64,000 nt of DNA from Lachnospiraceae bacterium. GTDB lineage: Bacteria; Bacillota; Clostridia; Lachnospirales; Lachnospiraceae. The translations under genes and the position numbers were made by a program. The DNA lies in the NCBI GenBank assembly GCA_016281555.1, contig JAEEIV010000054.1:21668-85667 (forward strand). Direction: 5' to 3'. The notes beneath the pieces were generated by a model that was not told where the DNA came from, did no database searches, and saw only the letters and a list, made by a program, of their open reading frames with translations. This document shows positions 7,149 through 16,308 of the stretch, in pieces (the stretch's first letter is position 1; each line of letters begins with the position of its first letter).

Positions 7149-8117
7149 TTGAAACCTTATTACAGCAAAAAAAAGCAGTTTATCATTTCCTGCCTGCTCA
7201 TCATTGCCGGGAATCTTCTGCTCGCCTTTCTCGTCGCGGCGTTCATCATTCCGCACGACATCGTCATGGGCGGCACGACCGGCATCGGCATTGCCCTGCA
7301 CCGCGTCCTTCCGTGGCTTGACGTCTCGATCTTCGTGCTTGCGCTGAACGTCATTCTCCTGATCATCGGGCTCTTCATTCTCGGGAAGCACTTTTTCTTC
7401 ACGACCGTGGCGAGTTCGATCCTTTATCCGGTCTTTCTCGGCTTCTTTCAGCGGATTCCCGGCATTGACAGTTTAACGGACAATGCTCTCCTCGCCTCCA
7501 TCTTCGCCGGCGCACTGATGGGCATTGCGCTCGGCATGGTCATGCGGGCGGGATCGTCCACCGGCGGAATGGACGTCGTGGACCTCATCCTGCACAAATG
7601 GACGCATCTGCCCATCGCTCTTTTCGTTTATCTCGGAGACGCCGTGGTGATCGGGTTTCAGGCGTTTTCGCTTCCCTCGGAGAAGACGCTCCTCGGCATT
7701 CTGGTCCTCGTGCTCGAAACGATTCTGCTTGACCGGGCAATGATCCTCGGAAAGGCCCGCATCCAGCTCATGGTCATTTCCGACCGCTGCGACGAGATCC
7801 GGGAGGCGATCTTAAACCGCCTCAGCGCCGGCGCGACGCAGTTTTTCATTGAAACGGGAAGACTGAAAAAGCAGGAAAAAGCCGTGGTCAGCGTCATTTC
7901 CGAACGGAAAGTGTACGAAGCCACGGAGATCATACACGGCATTGATCCCGCCGCCTTCATCACGATCTCGAAGATCAATGAAGTGCGCGGGCGCGGATTC
8001 ACGCTGGAACGGACGGTTCTGGAAGAAGTCGATGCGCCGGATTCAGAGGGTGAGCCGGTTGTCCCGGCCGATGGCGAGCGTCAGCAGATAGATGCGGGAA
8101 ATCCCGGAAGCAAGTAA
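7149..8117 (+). CDS. YitT family membrane protein (DUF161 plus DUF2179)
   Basis: A 322-residue membrane protein of the YitT family. Five or so hydrophobic segments occupy the first ~190 residues, containing the glycine-rich GGTTGIGIALH and AGSSTGGMDVVD motifs; the C-terminal soluble domain (around 210-290) matches the DUF2179 type with TQFFIETGRLKKQEKAVV and FITISKINEVRGRGF. The molecular function of the family is unknown. The start is a TTG at 7149 with GGAG 9 bases upstream, 16 bases after the thioesterase, so it is probably in the same operon. Its last 75 bases overlap the 3' end of the convergent comF-like gene. A role in lipid metabolism is not supported beyond position. Confidence 0.8.
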   Translation: MKPYYSKKKQFIISCLLIIAGNLLLAFLVAAFIIPHDIVMGGTTGIGIALHRVLPWLDVSIFVLALNVILLIIGLFILGKHFFFTTVASSILYPVFLGFFQRIPGIDSLTDNALLASIFAGALMGIALGMVMRAGSSTGGMDVVDLILHKWTHLPIALFVYLGDAVVIGFQAFSLPSEKTLLGILVLVLETILLDRAMILGKARIQLMVISDRCDEIREAILNRLSAGATQFFIETGRLKKQEKAVVSVISERKVYEATEIIHGIDPAAFITISKINEVRGRGFTLERTVLEEVDAPDSEGEPVVPADGERQQIDAGNPGSK

Positions 8118-8759
8118 GACGCGCGTACAGGCATTGGCCGTACTGCCGGTCGTGTAAATGTCGTCCACCAGGATGACGGACTCATAGGTTTTGTGAGAAG
8201 AAGGAACGAAGAAGGCGGTTGCCAGATTGTTCCTTCTTTCCTGTTCGGTCAGGTTTTTCTGGGCCTCGGTCTTTTCGCTCCGGAAAAGATATCCCGGATC
8301 CACCGGAAGGGAAAGCGCTTTTCCGAGCCGGGAGGCGATCTCCTCCGCCTGATTGTAGCCGCGGCTTTTCAGTTTCGAAGGATGCACCGGGACCGGGATC
8401 AGGGCTTCGGCGCCCCAGAGCGCGACCTCGTCCCGGATGCGGTCTCCGAAATCTAGGCAGGGATAGTCGAGGATCTGCGGGTTTTCGTGGTACTTGACCT
8501 CCGAGAGCATCCGCCGGACGTATTTGGACGTGTACTCCGCATACGAAAGCCCTTTCACAAAAAGCGGCATCCGTTTTTCGCAATTTCCGCAATACTCAAA
8601 CGACTCCTCCATGAGCGGTTTTCCGCATTTCATACAGGTCGGGGACGTCACGCGTCGGATCTTCTCTTTGCAGGGAGGACAGATGAGCGTCTTTCCCGGC
8701 GGCAACGCTTCTAAACAGACCGGGCAGCGCTTCGGATAGATGAGGTCAATGAAGCTCAT
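8043..8759 (-). CDS. comF: ComF family phosphoribosyltransferase-like protein
   Basis: A 238-residue ComF/GntX-type protein. An N-terminal zinc-ribbon part has paired cysteines (CPVC, CPPC, CMKC, CGNC within the first ~60 residues), followed by a type I phosphoribosyltransferase fold with the PRPP-binding loop VILVDDIYTTGST near residues 190-203. In Bacillus, ComFC helps DNA uptake and recombination. Its start overlaps the end of recD2 by 14 bases, pairing two DNA-processing genes. The 3' end overlaps the convergent YitT gene by 75 bases, which is unusual. No other competence gene is present here. Confidence 0.85.
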   Translation of the reverse strand: MSFIDLIYPKRCPVCLEALPPGKTLICPPCKEKIRRVTSPTCMKCGKPLMEESFEYCGNCEKRMPLFVKGLSYAEYTSKYVRRMLSEVKYHENPQILDYPCLDFGDRIRDEVALWGAEALIPVPVHPSKLKSRGYNQAEEIASRLGKALSLPVDPGYLFRSEKTEAQKNLTEQERRNNLATAFFVPSSHKTYESVILVDDIYTTGSTANACTRVLLASGISRIYLLTLAIGRDNRLTL

Positions 8760-10950
8760 GCGCGTTTATGATCATTTCCTTCAGTCCGGACAGCCGTTTC
8801 GAACGGTCATGGTTGTCGATCATCCGGCAGAACGTCTCGTACCGGCCGACGATCACGACGGCCAGCCGGGCGCGCGTCACGGCCGTATAGAGCAGGTTCC
8901 GGTTCATCAGCATGTCCGGTCCGGAATGTAACGGCAGAATGACCGCAGGATACTCCGAGCCCTGGGATTTGTGGATCGTCACCGCATAGGCAAGTTCCAG
9001 TTCGTCGCAGTCGGAATAGGGGTAACTGACCGTTTTTCCTTCTTCGAATTCCACGGTCAGCGTTTCGGAGAAGTAATTGATCCCCCGGATGAATCCGATG
9101 TCGCCGTTGAACACGCCGCTGCCGTTTTCCCCGGACTTCGTCGTCCAGGTGAGATCGTAATTATTCCGGATCTGCATGACCTTGTCGCCTTCCCGGAACG
9201 TCCTCTCCCCGAACTCCTTTTCCCTCTTATCCGCGGCCGGCGGATTGAAGGTCTCCTGCAAGACGCGGTTTAAGTTTTCCACGCCGAGCGGTCCTTTCTT
9301 CATCGGGCAGAGCACCTGCAGTTCTTCGGTTTTCGCATGCACGTGCTTCGGCAGTTTGTCGCGAAGCAGGGTCACCGTCGCGCCGACGATCTTGCCCGGA
9401 ATGTCCCGTTCGACGAAGATGAAGTCGTCGGACTGCTCCAGTTTCACGTGCTCTCCCGCGTTGATCTTGTGGGCATTGACGATGATCCGGCTGTTTTCCG
9501 ACTGCCGGAAGATCTTGTTCAGCCGCACGACCGGAAAGCAGTCCGAGTCAATGAGGTCGCGAAGGACGTTCCCCGGGCCGACCGACGGCAGCTGGTCCGC
9601 GTCGCCGACCAGAACGAGCCGCATGCCCGGCGTCAGGGCGCGGAGCAATGCGTTCATGAGAAACAGGTCCACCATGGACATCTCGTCGACGATGATGACG
9701 TCCGCATCGAGCGGGTTGCTCTCGTCACGCCGGAACGAGACGCGTTCCCCGTCTTCCGGGTTTCCCTCCGCTTCCAGCATGCGGTGCACGGTCATTGCCT
9801 CGTATCCCGTTGCCTCGGTCATCCGCTTCGCCGCACGCCCCGTCGGCGCCGCGAGCAGAAGATCCAGTCCCGAGTCAATGAAAAAGCGGATGAGCGTCCG
9901 GATCGTCGTGGTTTTTCCCGTACCGGGTCCGCCCGTGATCACCGTGACGCCGTTCGCGGCCGCGGTGAACACCGCTTCTTTCTGGAGATCGTCGAGAACG
10001 AACCGGTCTTTTTTCTCGATTTCGGAGAGCTGCCGGTACACGTCGTTCCGGTGTACGGTCTCGTCCGAAAGATTCATGTTTTTCAAGCGGAGCGCCGTAT
10101 TCTGCTCGGTCACGAAGATCGAGGCAATGTACACGCGCTCTTCCAACCCGCTCCGGACGATCCGCACTTTCCGCTCGACCGCAAGGTCCTGCAAAAGATG
10201 ATCGAAATCGGCGACCTGCACCGAAAGCAGGCCTTCCACGTTCGAGATCAGCACGTCCTTTAAAAGATAGGTGTTTCCGTTGTTCACCGTGTCCTGCAGA
10301 AGGAACAGCGCCGCCGCGCGGATCCGGTATTCCGAATCGGGCGAAACGTTCATTTTGAGCGCGATCTCGTCCGCGGTCCTGAAACCGATGCCCCGCACTT
10401 CTTCCGCGAGCCTGTATGGATTCTCCCGGAGAACAGCATACGTCTCCGTACCGAAGCGCTTGTAGATCTTTGCCGCCAGCGTCACGGTGATGCCGTACTG
10501 CTGCAGGAAAAGCATCGTATCTCTCGCTTCCCGCTTTTCGACGATCTGCGCGGCAATGTCCATCGCGGCCCGCTCGCTGATCCCCTTCACTTCCGAAAGG
10601 CGCTCCGGTTCTTCCTCGATGATGCGGAACGTGTCCTCGCCGAATTTCTCGACGATCCGGTGTGCTAACTTTTCCCCGATGCCGCGGATCGCGCCGGAGC
10701 CGAGATAGCGTTCGGTCGCGGCCTCGTCTTCCGGCGGAACGAACTCGTATTTTTCCACTTTGAACTGCGGTCCGTACGTCGGATGGATGACGGACTCGCC
10801 TTCGGCACGGATCGTTTCTCCGGCCGCGATTGAAAGAAATCTGCCGACTAAGCAGAACTCGTCCTCTCCGGACCGGACGACCAGTACCGTATAGCCCGTC
10901 TCTTCATTTCTGTAGGTGATCCGCTCGACGTATCCCGTAACAGTTTCCAT
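8746..10950 (-). CDS. recD2: RecD2 family ATP-dependent DNA helicase
   Basis: A 734-residue superfamily 1 helicase of the RecD2/YrrC type, which acts without RecBC in Gram-positive bacteria in repair and replication-fork maintenance. The N-terminal OB-like and helix-hairpin-helix region (GSGAIRGIGEKLAHRIV, VKGISERA) precedes Walker A GGPGTGKTT at about 340-348, the DEMSMVD Walker B box, GDADQLPSVGPG (motif III) and the C-terminal AVTIHKSQGSE and YTAVTRAR motifs. The start was placed at 10950, which has GGAG 6 bases upstream; an in-frame start 60 bases earlier adds an unlikely Phe/Leu-rich leader. Downstream comF overlaps it by 14 bases. Confidence 0.92.
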   Translation of the reverse strand: METVTGYVERITYRNEETGYTVLVVRSGEDEFCLVGRFLSIAAGETIRAEGESVIHPTYGPQFKVEKYEFVPPEDEAATERYLGSGAIRGIGEKLAHRIVEKFGEDTFRIIEEEPERLSEVKGISERAAMDIAAQIVEKREARDTMLFLQQYGITVTLAAKIYKRFGTETYAVLRENPYRLAEEVRGIGFRTADEIALKMNVSPDSEYRIRAAALFLLQDTVNNGNTYLLKDVLISNVEGLLSVQVADFDHLLQDLAVERKVRIVRSGLEERVYIASIFVTEQNTALRLKNMNLSDETVHRNDVYRQLSEIEKKDRFVLDDLQKEAVFTAAANGVTVITGGPGTGKTTTIRTLIRFFIDSGLDLLLAAPTGRAAKRMTEATGYEAMTVHRMLEAEGNPEDGERVSFRRDESNPLDADVIIVDEMSMVDLFLMNALLRALTPGMRLVLVGDADQLPSVGPGNVLRDLIDSDCFPVVRLNKIFRQSENSRIIVNAHKINAGEHVKLEQSDDFIFVERDIPGKIVGATVTLLRDKLPKHVHAKTEELQVLCPMKKGPLGVENLNRVLQETFNPPAADKREKEFGERTFREGDKVMQIRNNYDLTWTTKSGENGSGVFNGDIGFIRGINYFSETLTVEFEEGKTVSYPYSDCDELELAYAVTIHKSQGSEYPAVILPLHSGPDMLMNRNLLYTAVTRARLAVVIVGRYETFCRMIDNHDRSKRLSGLKEMIINAHELH

Positions 10951-10988
10951 AAACCACTCCAAAAACAGGAACAATGATCCTGAAACGC

Positions 10989-11021
10989 CGCAGGCGAATG
11001 TGTCCGCCACATCCGCCTGCG
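10989..11021 (-). terminator. Strong stem-loop between mreB and recD2
   Basis: Two 14-base arms (10989-11002 and 11008-11021) pair at 13 of 14 positions around a 5-base loop. It lies 25 bases past the mreB stop. Only a short T-rich stretch follows on the minus strand, so partial termination or processing between mreB and recD2 is more likely than a full stop. Confidence 0.5.
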
Positions 11022-11045
11022 AAATGACAGCAACGATCCGCCGTC

Positions 11046-12053
<1,008 letters not shown>

Positions 12054-12166
12054 GATGCTTACCTGCTTTCCAATCATTTCAGGAAAGGGATCCCTTCCCT
12101 GCCGTTTCCGTTTTCATTGCACTTCTGACGGGTGAGGATTCTCCCGCACGCTAGTAATAGAACAAT

Positions 12167-12195
12167 AGAATAAATCAAACTTCCGCTTTTGTCAA
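12167..12195 (-). promoter_or_regulatory. Sigma-A promoter of mreB
   Basis: On the minus strand TTGACA (12195-12190) and TATTCT (12172-12167) are separated by exactly 17 bases. The leader to the mreB ATG is a little over 100 bases and holds a G/C-rich partial palindrome around AAGGGATCCCTT. Confidence 0.75.
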
Positions 12196-12235
12196 CCGCG
12201 AGGCCGAAAAAGACGCGACAAAAATAAAAAACTCT

Positions 12236-12264
12236 TTGACCGAAGGGGTTCTCCGTCGTATAAT
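12236..12264 (+). promoter_or_regulatory. Sigma-A promoter of the dehydroquinase-like / ZIP / ABC-2 genes
   Basis: TTGACC (12236-12241) and TATAAT (12259-12264) with a 17-base spacer. The predicted transcript start near 12271 excludes an ATG at 12268 and supports the start of the next gene at 12304. Confidence 0.8.
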
Positions 12265-12303
12265 GAAATGTGGTATAGAATGGGCAAGAGCAGAGGTATC
12301 CGT

Positions 12304-13125
12304 ATGCGACCGAAGATCAGCACACTTTCATCGCCCGTCCTGGCGGGCGTCGTACGCGAAAAAACAGCCGGAGCCGCGCGCGCGGAGATCCGGAACTGCC
12401 TGTATCACGGGGCCGGCATGATCGACCTTCATCTTTCCTGCCTGGAGACCCGGGACGGGGAAACCCTGAAGTCGATCATTTCTTCGACGTCGCTTCCAGT
12501 ACTTGCCCTTCATTACAACAGCTCGTTTGAAGGAAAGCGGACGGAGGATCCCGAGGAGGAACGCACTGAGCTTCTCTTCCGCGCCGTTCTTTCCGGCGCC
12601 GCCGGCTTGGACATGCAGGGCTACACCTTCGACGCGAAATCGCGCACCGCATTTTTCGGGGAAGACCGCTATTCCTTCACGAAGGATCAGCCGAAAGAGG
12701 TCGTGACCGATCCGGCCGTCATTGAGCGCCAAGCGGAGTTCATTGAACGCGTCCACCGGGAAGGCGCGGAAGTCCTGCTTTCCTGTCATCCCGGCGTTTT
12801 TCTCGACCGTCATCAGGTCGTCGATCTCGCGCTGTTCCTGCTGAAAAGGAACCCGGACGTCATCAAGATCGTTTCGATCGCGAATGACGAAGAAGAACTG
12901 GCGGAGACCTTTGCGGGCATGATCGCATTGAAAAAAGAGCTTCCGGTCCCGGTATCCTTCCATGCGGCCGGAAAGGCCGGTGCGCTCAGCCGGATCGTCA
13001 ATCCGATGCTCGGCGGACACATTCTCTTCGCCGTCGACCGCTACAAGGAAGGACACACCCTCGCGCAGCCGGAGCTTGCAACCGCGCACGAAGTCGTCGA
13101 TGGGATCAGAAAGATCATAGAATAA
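12304..13125 (+). CDS. Type I 3-dehydroquinate dehydratase-like protein
   Basis: A 273-residue TIM-barrel protein of the type I dehydroquinase (AroD) family. The catalytic pair seems to be present: His162 in LLSCHPG, matching the AroD SNHDF position, and Lys188 in DVIKIVSIAN, matching the Schiff-base lysine. The C-terminal SFHAAGKAGALSR resembles the substrate-binding SMAKTGxxSR loop with changes. No shikimate gene adjoins it and the overall similarity looks remote, so it could be a divergent AroD or a related lyase using another substrate. The start at 12304 lies 40 bases after the -10 box; AGAGG precedes it. A ZIP transporter follows after 21 bases. Confidence 0.6.
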   Translation: MRPKISTLSSPVLAGVVREKTAGAARAEIRNCLYHGAGMIDLHLSCLETRDGETLKSIISSTSLPVLALHYNSSFEGKRTEDPEEERTELLFRAVLSGAAGLDMQGYTFDAKSRTAFFGEDRYSFTKDQPKEVVTDPAVIERQAEFIERVHREGAEVLLSCHPGVFLDRHQVVDLALFLLKRNPDVIKIVSIANDEEELAETFAGMIALKKELPVPVSFHAAGKAGALSRIVNPMLGGHILFAVDRYKEGHTLAQPELATAHEVVDGIRKIIE

Positions 13126-13146
13126 CAGACGTAAGGAGCATTGCAA

Positions 13147-13929
13147 ATGGCTTGGCTTCAGGTCGCGGAAGGCGTGCTGATCCCGTTTCTCGGAACGAGT
13201 CTCGGGGCGGCCTGCGTCTTCTTCATGAGAAAAGAACTGAACGATAAGGTAAAGAAGATCCTGGCGGGATTCGCTGCGGGCATCATGGTTTCCGCCTCGT
13301 TTTTCAGTCTGATCCTGCCCGCCATCGAGCAGGCCGGGTATATGGGGAAACTCTCGTTTCTTCCGGCCGTCGTCGGCTTCATCATCGGCATGCTGTTCCT
13401 GCTCGTTCTGGACAAGGTCGTCCCGCACGTCCACCTGGACCACAGCGAGGAAGGCCTGAAGACCGGATTGAAAAAGACCACGAAGCTCATGCTCGCGGTC
13501 ACGCTTCATAATCTGCCGGAAGGCATGGCCGCCGGAGCGGTTTTCGCGGGCTGGCTGTACGGCAATGAACAGATCTCGCTTGCGGGCGCGTTCGCGCTTT
13601 CGGTCGGGATCGCATTGCAGAACTTCCCGGAAGGCGCCATCGTGTCCATGCCGCTTCGGGCGGAAGGCATGCCGAAGGGCAAGACCTTCCTGTTCGGCGT
13701 GCTGTCCGGCATCGTTGAGCCGATCGGCGCATTGCTCACGATTTTCGCGGCGGCGGTTTTCCTGCCGGTACTGCCCTACCTGCTTGCGTTCGCGGCCGGC
13801 GCCATGTTCTACGTCGTGGTCGAGGAACTGGTCCCCGACATGAAGGAAGGTTCCCATTCGAATCTCGGAACCATCAGTTTTGCCATCGGCTTCGTGCTGA
13901 TGATGATGCTTGACGTCGGCCTCGGCTGA
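13147..13929 (+). CDS. ZIP family divalent metal transporter
   Basis: A 260-residue transporter of the ZIP family (GufA/ZupT-like) that should import zinc or a related divalent metal. About eight membrane segments are visible. The two metal-site helices carry HNLPEG and QNFPEG, each the family signature, followed by EPIGA; a short His-containing loop (HVHLDH) lies between the third and fourth segments. The ATG at 13147 is well placed behind AAGGAG; a TTG at 13141 is too close to it. It sits between the dehydroquinase-like gene and the ABC-2 system in one rightward run; no Zur/Fur-type site was noticed. Confidence 0.9.
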   Translation: MAWLQVAEGVLIPFLGTSLGAACVFFMRKELNDKVKKILAGFAAGIMVSASFFSLILPAIEQAGYMGKLSFLPAVVGFIIGMLFLLVLDKVVPHVHLDHSEEGLKTGLKKTTKLMLAVTLHNLPEGMAAGAVFAGWLYGNEQISLAGAFALSVGIALQNFPEGAIVSMPLRAEGMPKGKTFLFGVLSGIVEPIGALLTIFAAAVFLPVLPYLLAFAAGAMFYVVVEELVPDMKEGSHSNLGTISFAIGFVLMMMLDVGLG

Positions 13930-13944
13930 CCGGAGGAAGAAAGA

Positions 13945-14640
13945 ATGATCTCGGTCAAAGATCTCTCGTTTTCATACGGAAAGAAAAGAATACTGAGCGG
14001 CCTTTCCTTCTCCGCGGGTCCCGGCGAATGCGTCGCGATCATCGGTTCGAACGGCAGCGGCAAATCGACGACGCTGTCGCTCATCACGGGCGCATTGAAG
14101 CCCGCGGCAGGCGAGATCGCCGTGACCGGAAAGATCGGGTTCATTCCCCAGGGGACGGCGCTCTTCGAGGACATGACCGTGGAAGACAATCTCCGCTTTT
14201 TCGCGGGACTCTTTCACGCGGAGGTCCCTTCGGTGCTGCCGTTCGATCTCAATAAGGACCGGAAAAAGCGCGTGTCGAAGCTTTCGGGCGGACGGAAAAA
14301 GCAGGTCAGCATTGCCGCGGCCCTGCTCGGCGACCCGGAAAACATTTTGCTCGACGAACCCGCCGCCGGTCTTGATCTTATCTATCAGCAGCAGCTCATT
14401 GACCTGCTCTTTCATCTGAAGGCAGCGGGCCGGACGATCCTCTACGTGGGACACAATCCCTTTGAATACGCGGCGGTGTTCGACCGTCTCGTCTTCCTCG
14501 GTAAAGACGGTCCCCGCTATTTTTCCCGGAACGACTTCGGCGGCAACGAGACCGACATCGGTCTCGTCGCAGGCCGGATCTCAGAATACTTTAAAAGCCA
14601 TTACGACACCAAGGAATTCAAGGAAGGAGAAATTTCATGA
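13945..14640 (+). CDS. ABC transporter ATP-binding protein
   Basis: A 231-residue ATPase subunit. Walker A is GSNGSGKST (about 34-42), the Q-loop is around FIPQGTAL, the signature is LSGGRKKQVSIAAALL, and Walker B with the D-loop is ENILLDEPAAGLD, followed by the switch histidine in YVGHNPFEY. It is coupled by a 4-base overlap to the next gene and powers the two ABC-2 permeases encoded downstream. Substrate unknown. Confidence 0.92.
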   Translation: MISVKDLSFSYGKKRILSGLSFSAGPGECVAIIGSNGSGKSTTLSLITGALKPAAGEIAVTGKIGFIPQGTALFEDMTVEDNLRFFAGLFHAEVPSVLPFDLNKDRKKRVSKLSGGRKKQVSIAAALLGDPENILLDEPAAGLDLIYQQQLIDLLFHLKAAGRTILYVGHNPFEYAAVFDRLVFLGKDGPRYFSRNDFGGNETDIGLVAGRISEYFKSHYDTKEFKEGEIS

Positions 14641-16292
14641 ACGATTTCGAAAATCAGGATTTGAACGTACAGCCTCCGGTGGAGCCGGTCGCGCCGCAGC
14701 CGGCGCCTCAGGTCGCGCCTCAGCCGGCACCGCAGGTCACGTACCAGCAGCCGGCAGCACCCCAGGGACAGCCGGTCTACTATCAGCAGCCTGCCGCGCC
14801 CCAGGGACAGCCCGCCGCGGATCAGCAGCAGCCGGTCTACTATCAGCAGCCGGTGCAGGAAGCGCCGAAGAAAAAGAAGAAGGGCGGAAAGGCCGTCCTT
14901 GTCATCCTGCTAATCCTCCTGCTCGCAGGGATCGCCGTCGGCGGCTACTTCCTCATCAAGAGCCTGCTGAATGCTCCTGCGAACAACGGCCGGATCCTGC
15001 AGGCCTATGCAAACACCACGAAGGCCATTCTGCCTTCCGGCATGAAGAATCTGGACCGGGAATTCTCCGCCGACTTAAGTTTGGACCTTTCCAAGATGCC
15101 GCTTGACACCGGCCTTTCGTTAAGCGGTACCGTGAACGGAACAGTCAATTACAAGAACCGGAAGGCTGCTGCGAACCTGAAAGCCAACGTTCTCGGCATG
15201 ACCATGGACGCGCTTTCGCTCTTCCTGTCGGAAAACGACGTTTCGATCAAATCGGCCATGCTGATCGGCGACAGCGCGTACGGCCTGTCTCTCAAAGATG
15301 CGGAGCAGAACATTGCCAAGTCCGTTCTGCATCCGGACAGCGGATCCGAACTCGCATTGCCGAAAGAGACCTACGATCAGATCGTGGCGATCATTCCGGC
15401 CGTCAGAGAACTGCTGACGATCGACGTACGGAAGTTCGCTTCGGCCTTTGAGACCGAACTCTGGAATGAAGTCGACGCATTGAACGTCACGGAAAAGAGC
15501 GAAGCCGCGATCACGGTCCTCGAGAAAGAATACGACGTCAACGTCACGAAGATCACGCTGAACGGCGCTCAGCTGGCGGAACTTCTGGAAAAGCTGGAGG
15601 CCTGGCTGGAAAAAGATTCCGAAGGGGAGAAGGTCTTCAAACTTCTGGATCAGCTCATGGGCATTCAGGACGTCACGGACAGAGAAGGGTATCTCTCCAA
15701 GTTCCGCGAACTTCTGAATGACATGAAAGAAACCGGGGAAAACTTCACGCTGACCGTGACCGGTTCGATCGACAAGAGCACCGGGTACCTTGCGCGCCTG
15801 GAGTGCTCCTACAAGATGGAAAAGGACGAAGCGAAGGGAATCGAGGGAAGATCCGGTTCCTACAAGGCCGATACGCGGATCGAAGACGACTTTGTGAAGA
15901 CGTACGTCGAAATGGATCAGGGAGAGGGCGCGGCCCTGCAATTCAGCACGGAGTGGAACAAAAAGACCGGCGAATTCGTCGGCAGGGTCTCCGGAGAGCA
16001 GGATCCGCTCATTACTGCGACGATCACCGCGGAGAATGACTCCGTCACGATCATCCCCGGAAAAGTCATTCTCCCGTCGTTCAATCTGCCGTCGGATCCC
16101 GATCTTTCGCTGGGCAACCTGAACGAAGTCGATTTGAGTTTCATCACGCTGAAGATCTCCGCCAAGGCGGAAGAACCTTCCGTTCCGGAGTACAAGGAAC
16201 TCCTGACCATGAGTCAGGATGACCTCCAGAGTCTGCTCGAGACCATCCTGACGAGACTCCGCAGCTTCGGACTGGGCGGCGTTAACTATTAA
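14637..16292 (+). CDS. Membrane-anchored protein with Pro/Gln/Tyr-rich cytoplasmic tail, ABC-associated
   Basis: I do not recognise the 551-residue protein as a named family. Residues 1-80 are a low-complexity tail built from repeats (QPAPQV twice, PAAPQGQP twice, QPVYYQQP twice) ending in a poly-lysine stretch; one membrane helix follows at about 85-107. With the positive charge before the helix, the long C-terminal part (about 110-551) should face outside. That part is mainly beta-strand-like with helical inserts, contains no catalytic motif I know, and has no cysteine. The gene overlaps the ATPase gene by 4 bases and precedes the two permeases, so it is probably an accessory or substrate-binding partner of the exporter. 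Pro/Gln-rich tails of this sort are often scaffolds; that is speculation. Confidence 0.7.
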   Translation: MNDFENQDLNVQPPVEPVAPQPAPQVAPQPAPQVTYQQPAAPQGQPVYYQQPAAPQGQPAADQQQPVYYQQPVQEAPKKKKKGGKAVLVILLILLLAGIAVGGYFLIKSLLNAPANNGRILQAYANTTKAILPSGMKNLDREFSADLSLDLSKMPLDTGLSLSGTVNGTVNYKNRKAAANLKANVLGMTMDALSLFLSENDVSIKSAMLIGDSAYGLSLKDAEQNIAKSVLHPDSGSELALPKETYDQIVAIIPAVRELLTIDVRKFASAFETELWNEVDALNVTEKSEAAITVLEKEYDVNVTKITLNGAQLAELLEKLEAWLEKDSEGEKVFKLLDQLMGIQDVTDREGYLSKFRELLNDMKETGENFTLTVTGSIDKSTGYLARLECSYKMEKDEAKGIEGRSGSYKADTRIEDDFVKTYVEMDQGEGAALQFSTEWNKKTGEFVGRVSGEQDPLITATITAENDSVTIIPGKVILPSFNLPSDPDLSLGNLNEVDLSFITLKISAKAEEPSVPEYKELLTMSQDDLQSLLETILTRLRSFGLGGVNY

Positions 16293-16308
16293 CTTTCAGG
16301 AGTAAGGA

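Noticed and set aside
12328..13857. A 509-codon ORF antisense to the dehydroquinase-like and ZIP genes
   Set aside because: It is Arg/His/Asp-rich and lies opposite two well-supported genes; G+C-rich codon use creates such long antisense frames.
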